A program made the translations under genes and the position numbers. From Larix sibirica (taxonomy: Eukaryota; Streptophyta; Pinopsida; Pinales; Pinaceae): DNA of 11,368 nucleotides. The notes below the pieces were generated by a model that saw only the letters and a list, made by a program, of their open reading frames with translations, was not told where the DNA came from and ran no database searches. The DNA is taken from positions 1 through 11,368 of the forward strand of contig NWUY0300028725.1 of NCBI GenBank assembly GCA_004151065.3, read 5' to 3'. This document shows positions 7,502-11,368 of the stretch, piece after piece (positions within the stretch are counted from its first letter, which is position 1; every line of letters starts with the position of its first letter).

Positions 7502-7543
7502 GCAATGATGAGTGTAATTCCCATATTCTCCACACATGGAGCA
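7502..7543 (-). pseudogene. Element B zinc knuckle with His replaced by Asn
   Basis: Reads CSMCGEYGNYTHHC: Cys, Cys and the last Cys sit at the spacing CX2CX4-X-X4C, but the His position is Asn (codon AAT at 7519-7517; CAT to AAT is one base). Two His follow two codons later but at the wrong spacing. The knuckle would have bound genomic RNA; with Asn it would bind zinc poorly. Whether the change came before or after the element died cannot be told from one copy. Confidence 0.75.
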
Positions 7544-8099
7544 AGGATAGTTCGTACGAAAGTTGGAATTATTTACTTGTTTAGGGGGATTGTTTATCCC
7601 CTCATTTGGGTTTCTTGCGTTCTAGTTCTATTGAAGAAGGGGATATCCTCTTGTCTTTTTTGTTGGTTTTTCATATTCTTCCTTTCTTCTTCCCCTAATT
7701 CTAAGGATTCAGGGGATTAGCTACATTCAACTTCTCAAAGCATTGAGCTTGTTGTGTGAGAGAAGGTTGTAGTATATTAACCCCCACTTGAGGCATGGGG
7801 AAAGGAATAGGTGGACCAAGAAATTGGAAGTTTGGATTGTAAATGGGTGTAGGGAGGTGTGGGTTAGGGGATCCATATGATGTGGATAGACTATTTGTAG
7901 GCACTGCTTGAGGTGGTGGTACCGTAGGCACTTGATTAGCATTAGGGTAAGTAGGGTTGTATGGTCTTTAAGATAGATATCAAAATGGGGGAGTTGGAGA
8001 AGTTTTGGGAGCCACTGATATGGGAGGTTTTGGGTGCTGCTATGCCACATTGTATGGCATAGAGGTTGATGGTTGTGAAGAATCTCCCTTATGACAAAT
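7544..8099 (-). pseudogene. Element B gag spacer: proline-rich then lysine-rich (broken)
   Basis: Follows the capsid-like domain in the same frame with SQPSTSMPYNVA, a TAG at 8042-8040, then VAPKTSPTPPF, TGA at 7982-7980 and TAA at 7970-7968. The last open part (7931-7701) is VPTVPPPQAVPTNSLS, NPHLPTPIYNPNFQFLGPP and IPFPMPQVGVNILQPS, ending in a TAG at 7703-7701. Next comes a Lys/Arg-rich stretch (KKKGRI*KTNKKDKR) which overlaps a change of frame before NEGINNPPKQVNNSNF and the zinc knuckle. Proline-rich then basic spacers before the nucleocapsid are common in plant Ty3 gags; function is linker and RNA contact by inference. The exact site of the frameshift, between about 7700 and 7600, could not be fixed. 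Confidence 0.7.
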
Positions 8100-8807
8100 A
8101 GTCTCTATAATCCTATCAACAAGGTGCGATGTACCTAAGGTCATTGGATTCAAAGAATGATGTCGAGGGGAATCAAAGAGGATGGTATACAAATACACAT
8201 ATTGTGCTTAAATTAAATCAAAATGTTGGGCCTTGAGAATGGTATCTTCTTTCATTTTCGGAAATGTGGTTTCCACTTCCTTTGAAATGATGGCTTGGAT
8301 TTATTTGAGGAACTAATCCAACAAAAATTGGGGTTGGATGTCTATTTTACAAAAATTCCGACATCTATGCCACTCATGGATATGATCTGAGATGTGAGTT
8401 GATGTATTTTGTCGAACTTCTGTGAGAATTTCGAGTCCTAAATCATGGCATATGCGTAACTAAAAATATGTGAGGAAAATAGTGGAAATGGAATCAAAGG
8501 TATAATAAGTCCCAAATGGTAGATTGACATACCATTTAGATGCCATTCCTATAAGCATTCTATGAAAAATTCGAAGATGAACAATGTCTTCGATGATGTT
8601 GTTTAACAGACAACCAAGATGAAATGGCATAACATGGTTGGTTGGTTCATGTCCCTGTTTCCCTTCAAAATTTGGAATATACGAGGGGATATTAGGGGGA
8701 TTTTTTGTCCAAGTTGCGTCATGAAGAATTGGATCATTGATCAACTTGTCCAACTTAGGGATATTTAGGCTCGCCATGAAAGGTAGGTCTGATCTTGATG
8801 TTGTCAT
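8100..8807 (-). pseudogene. Element B gag, capsid-like domain (broken)
   Basis: Structural protein of B. The first 115 codons are open: MASLNIPKLDKLINDPILH, IPSYIPNFEGKQGHEPTNH, VMPFHLGCLLNN, IVHLRIFHRMLIGMASKWY and LPFGTYYTFDSISTIF. This matches the plant retrotransposon gag family (FEGK.G..P..H, then R[LI]F.R.L.G.A.KWY). After a TAG at 8462-8460 the same frame goes on with VRQNTSTHISDHIHEWHRC, ILKAQHFDLI and LYTILFDSPRHHS, with further stops at 8315-8313, 8303-8301 and 8210-8208. FHLGC probably had Trp for Gly (one-base TGG to GGG change). No frameshift is needed within this part. The start at 8807 is the first Met of the open stretch; MASLN at 8776 may be equivalent. Confidence 0.85.
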
Positions 8808-9060
8808 GGTGTTCGGTGTGTTTCCCCCTCTTGGAGGTGAAGATGGTGAGGCTAGTGGTGTATTTCCTCCTAGAAGTGGATATTATGGGGGATCCTCCCT
8901 CCAAAAGGTGGAGATGGAATATAACCTTTTTCATGAGATGGAGAGGTAGGGGGAGTTGTATGATCTCCAATAGGTTGAGAAACGAGAGAGTTAAGCAAGG
9001 TGTTTTATTTCCAAGTTGACCCATACAATGTTCCCTGGGAATGTCCCCATCTAGAGTATC
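8808..9060 (-). pseudogene. Element B gag N-terminus, proline-rich (broken)
   Basis: Upstream of B's capsid-like domain. One frame from about 8970 reads QPIGDHTTPPTSPSHEKGY, then PSPPFGG; near 8890 it passes to the gag frame with GGNTPLASPSSPPRGGNTP before MTTSRSDLPFMASLNIP. Prolines and serines dominate, as in the disordered N-terminal part of many plant Ty3 gags. The start codon is uncertain: a methionine in MGTFPGNIVWVNLEIKH (9049) is in the gag frame but separated by stops (in KHLA*LS, SIS*KR and PP*YP). An 89-codon open stretch in a third frame (9024-8755) reads through here and is taken as a shadow. Confidence is limited because low-complexity sequence carries little family signal. Confidence 0.5.
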
Positions 9061-9960
9061 ACCCTCGTGATCTAAAGGGAGAGTGTGTGAGAACAGATCT
9101 TTAGAGAGGAGAGAGTCCTTGCAGACTAAGAGATTGCCTCATATTTCTTTGTTCCGCAATTGTTATGGTTTATGTGATCAATTGAGAGTGATAATCAAGG
9201 GATATAAACACAATTGAACAGATCTAAAAATATGCCAACCACAACAGATGCAAAATGGTGCAAGTAAGGGATATGTGTTAAGTATTTATGCAAATGATCT
9301 CAAAGGTTGGTTCTTTTTAATTACGTTTAGGTGATCTTGTAAATAAAAACAAAGAAGATGTAAATTTCATAAAAGATGTAATGTACTTCCTCTCAAATAG
9401 CCATTGGGAATTCCAATAACTCTCTTGTCAGTGGTGATGAAATCCCGTAAAGAAGGCTAGTGAAGGTATTAAAGAGTCAGTTATCAAGTAATTATGTTGG
9501 GGTTATGTTCCGAAAATACTAGAAGCATTTCCAAAATCGAACGAGATTCGAATTAGGTGATAAATGCATCCCATAAGTGCACCCAATGATATCATAAGTT
9601 TTGGACACTAAGATACCTACATCAAGTTTTTTTAAGTGGTTCAACCTTGAACGATAAGTGTCACCACAACAAAAAGTTGGGTTGGCTCTTTGTGGTGAAC
9701 AGAAACAACTATATTTCAACTTTCACATCCTTGGGCACCATGCCTTTTTATCTTGGTTATATTTTGACACTTGCTGACAAAAGGATTTAAAAGTACCCTA
9801 AAAATAAAAAAATCACTATGTTTCGAAAATTTCGAAGATTTGTGGGCATTATTTGGATGCCTAGTCCAACCAATCCTAAACTAACTAAACTATTGTTTTG
9901 TGACCTCCTATGGAGTATTTTAGTTGGTTAAGGATTACAATGCAATGTTCATTTTATGGT
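9061..9960. other. Gene-free stretch right of element B, probably its leader or LTR
   Basis: No coding sequence is supported here. On the minus strand the first part (9061-9180) still has a weak open reading, DHEGDTLDGDIPREHC, next to B's gag and may be part of its leader or coding start. The rest is AT-rich. I looked for a PBS of the iMet, Lys or Arg type, a TATA box and an LTR end on the minus strand and found none convincing. A short inverted repeat TCGAA-CGAGA-TTCGA sits near 9538-9552. The segment 9480-9860 may be LTR, by its position, but nothing in it proves this. Confidence 0.4.
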
Positions 9961-10107
9961 GGTCCAAATTTCATTTAAGGAGTGCAAGAGAGGTATTTGA
10001 AACTTCCTTATCTTTTTTATCCATCTAGATTACTCATGAGTGCAAGATGAAGAGCATACTAGATTCGAAATAGTATTTAGGTCTCTTGGTGTGTGATTAA
10101 GTGGAAA

Positions 10108-10150
10108 TCGCACATGTTTTTCAAAGGAAATATATAAATGATATGTGCGA
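10108..10150. repeat. 8-bp inverted repeat with a 27-nt spacer
   Basis: TCGCACAT at 10108-10115 and ATGTGCGA at 10143-10150 are exact reverse complements, inside the first copy of the 297-bp repeat. Short and unsupported by other signals. Confidence 0.3.
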
Positions 10151-10477
10151 CTAACTAAAGAGAATAATAGAGTAAAGACATGTGAACATTGATGGTTATT
10201 TACTCCACTTAATTTAAACTTAAGTATGAAATTATTGTTTGCAAATGACATGTACTATAAGCTTAATGGAATAAATGTGCAAAGGGAGGTATTTCAAACC
10301 TTTCACCCTTTTTTTATTTTCCAAGATCACAATGTGTGTAATGCAAAGAGCATACTTGGGGCAAGAGGAGTCTTTAGGTCCCTTGTTTATGTGAATGAGT
10401 GAGCTAAACTATCTTTCATAAGATCACAGACATAAGCAAGAAGCAATAAGTTATACAACTAGTGGTAGTTAAATCAA

Positions 10478-10506
10478 ATTTCCTAGACTAACAATATCTA
10501 GGAAAT
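10478..10506. repeat. Perfect 10-bp inverted repeat, 9-nt loop
   Basis: ATTTCCTAGA at 10478-10487 and TCTAGGAAAT at 10497-10506 are exact reverse complements, with CTAACAATA between. It lies inside the second copy of the 297-bp repeat. It could be a terminal or subterminal piece of a small transposon or chance; no target-site duplication is evident. Confidence 0.5.
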
Positions 10507-10768
10507 GGCAAGCATAATTATTTTGTTCCTAGTGAGTACTAAGAGGTATGTTGAAAACCTCAAAGTATTTTAACCTAAATAGTATGCAAGAGGTGACTTT
10601 TTTACTTCCTATCTTGAGCTAAGTTATTTAATTACTAGAGAAAATAAAACTACAGGTGAGTTTATTAATGTTCTTGTTCATTAAGCATCTGTTGAAACTC
10701 CATGTGATGGTGAAAATTGAGGTAAAAAACAAAAATTGGAAAGACCGCATAGGTTATGGACCCACAGA

Positions 10769-10783
10769 CACGCTAATAGCGTG
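10769..10783. repeat. Short GC-rich hairpin in AT-rich sequence
   Basis: CACGCT at 10769-10774 and AGCGTG at 10778-10783 pair exactly around AAT. ACC at 10760-10762 can also pair with GGT at 10784-10786 across a bulge on the left arm. The core stands out as a GC-rich spot in AT-rich surroundings. Confidence 0.45.
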
Positions 10784-11137
10784 GGTGTAGTGTTACATAG
10801 GTCACGCAAATTTACCACATGATTAAAAAGTGGAGAGGCCATACAAGTAGCATGATTGTTGAAGAGAAATTTGCACTATGTTGCATGCTCGAAATGTTGG
10901 GAACCACACTACTGATAAAATGATGAAATTGGGATGAGAGATTCTAAATTTTGACTATTGAGAGGCTAGATAGAAAGCTCATGCACCTACACAACACCCA
11001 AAATAAGTTATCTCTCAAAAGACAACATACCTATAATTCAATGAACAAAAATAAGAGTGGAGTCCCCATAAATATTGTTGTGGGAAAAACAACCAGAGGG
11101 TAAATAGACTTCCCACTTTGGGGGAATCTTGAGGTTG

Positions 11138-11138
11138 N
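11138..11138. other. Undetermined base (N)
   Basis: Single N in GAGGTTGNAAGC, the only ambiguous base in the window. It indicates uncertain assembly or polishing at this point. Confidence 0.95.
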
Positions 11139-11368
11139 AAGCTTCAAGGGAATCCAACAATCTCCCTTAGGGAGGTCCTTTTTGTCCACACAATTGCAAG
11201 ACAACTAGCATAGAACAATGGAGAAACACTTGCTTCTTAGAAGAGAGCAAGGGAGATTTTGCAAGCCAACTTGAGGTGAGAAGTGGATTGAAAGATGATC
11301 TCTCAATGCAATTCTTGCATTATAAATTTGCTTTGATTTTCTCTTATAGAATGCATGCCCATGGCTTC

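Larger units (their letters stand above)
6736..9060 (-). mobile_element. Element B: second decayed Ty3/gypsy retrotransposon, gag to protease, interrupted by element A
   Basis: A separate element on the same strand, with gag (capsid, spacer, zinc knuckle) and the beginning of a protease. Its proteins differ in sequence and layout from A, so it is another family. It has the gag frame from about 8880 to 7701, and another frame from about 7650 to 6740, plus a third, proline-rich frame before 8890. The reading ends near 6740, where the presumed LTR of A begins. RT, RNase H and integrase of B are not in the window. Its 5' LTR and PBS should be right of 9060 but I could not find them. The lineage within Ty3/gypsy is not assigned. 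Confidence 0.8.
9960..10620 (+). repeat. Diverged direct repeat, period about 297 bp
   Basis: Blocks recur in the same order and spacing. Copy 1: GTGCAA at 9982, GAGGTATTTGAAAC at 9990, GAGCATACT at 10052, TTTAGGTCTCTT at 10076. Copy 2: GTGCAA at 10277, GAGGTATTTCAAAC at 10286, GAGCATACT at 10348, TTTAGGTCCCTT at 10373. The offsets are 295, 296, 296 and 297 bp. A partial third copy has ATGCAAGAGGTGA at 10584 followed by TTACTTCCTATCTT, as in copy 1 (ACTTCCTTATCTTT). Another GAGGTATGTTGAAAACCT lies at 10543-10560. Copies are about 70 percent or less alike outside the blocks, so the duplication is old. Tandem repeats are often found in LTRs and untranslated regions of plant Ty3 elements. Confidence 0.6.
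10621..11368. other. Gene-free right end of the window
   Basis: No open reading with family resemblance, no RNA gene and no clear repeat end is visible. The segment near 11078-11120 (GTTGTGGGAAAAACAACCAG then GGGTAAATAGACTTCCC) slightly resembles the R/U5-type segment of element A's LTR read on the plus strand, so an LTR of another element is possible; the match is too weak to call. Nothing else is supported. Confidence 0.35.

Noticed and set aside
7505-7720. 71-codon plus-strand open frame with a hydrophobic stretch
   Set aside because: Antisense to B's Lys-rich region and zinc knuckle; runs of Phe come from complement AAG/AAA codons.
8755-9024. 89-codon minus-strand open frame
   Set aside because: Overlaps B's gag in another frame. 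The gag frame carries the family motifs; the Leu-rich reading is a shadow of proline codons.
9532-9555. TCGAA-CGAGA-TTCGA palindrome as a transposon end
   Set aside because: Only five pairs, no target duplication or second end seen.
1-11368. tRNA, rRNA, CRISPR array, bacterial operon or host gene
   Set aside because: No cloverleaf, rRNA-like stretch or regularly spaced repeat array was seen, and every convincing coding segment belongs to the two retrotransposons.

Overview
The window looks like intergenic DNA from a large, repeat-rich plant nuclear genome. It is AT-rich, has no intact gene, and is filled with decayed plant-type Ty3/gypsy LTR retrotransposon sequence. The style of the elements suggests a gymnosperm (conifer-like) host, but that is an impression from the element families and not something the sequence proves.

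Element A (about 1-6735, minus strand, running off the left edge) is a nearly complete but dead Ty3/gypsy element. Read from right to left it has: a 5' LTR of about 637 bp (6735-6099) with a TATA box and AATAAA; a worn initiator-Met primer-binding site (6098-6087); a long N-terminal gag extension; an acidic linker; a capsid-like domain; five zinc-knuckle motifs; an aspartic protease with D-L-G; a second gag/capsid-like domain; reverse transcriptase; RNase H; and the zinc-binding start of integrase, which the window cuts off. At least five frameshifts and more than forty in-frame stops break it. The YxDD motif of the reverse transcriptase is interrupted by two stops and the first RNase H aspartate has become asparagine.

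Element B (about 6736-9060, minus strand) is a second, different Ty3/gypsy element: proline-rich gag N-terminus, capsid-like domain, proline-rich spacer, lysine-rich region, a zinc knuckle with His changed to Asn, and the start of a protease with a mutated active site. Its protease reading stops within a few codons of the presumed outer end of A's LTR. The simplest reading is that A inserted into B, so the rest of B should lie left of the window beyond A's 3' LTR.

From 9060 to 11368 no gene is visible. This stretch probably holds B's leader and LTR or older repeats. It contains a diverged direct repeat with a period of about 297 bp (9960-10620), three inverted repeats and one undetermined base. 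No host gene, tRNA, rRNA or CRISPR array was seen. Because both elements are broken, all coding features are given as pseudogenes; the intact-looking open frames are only the stretches between stops.
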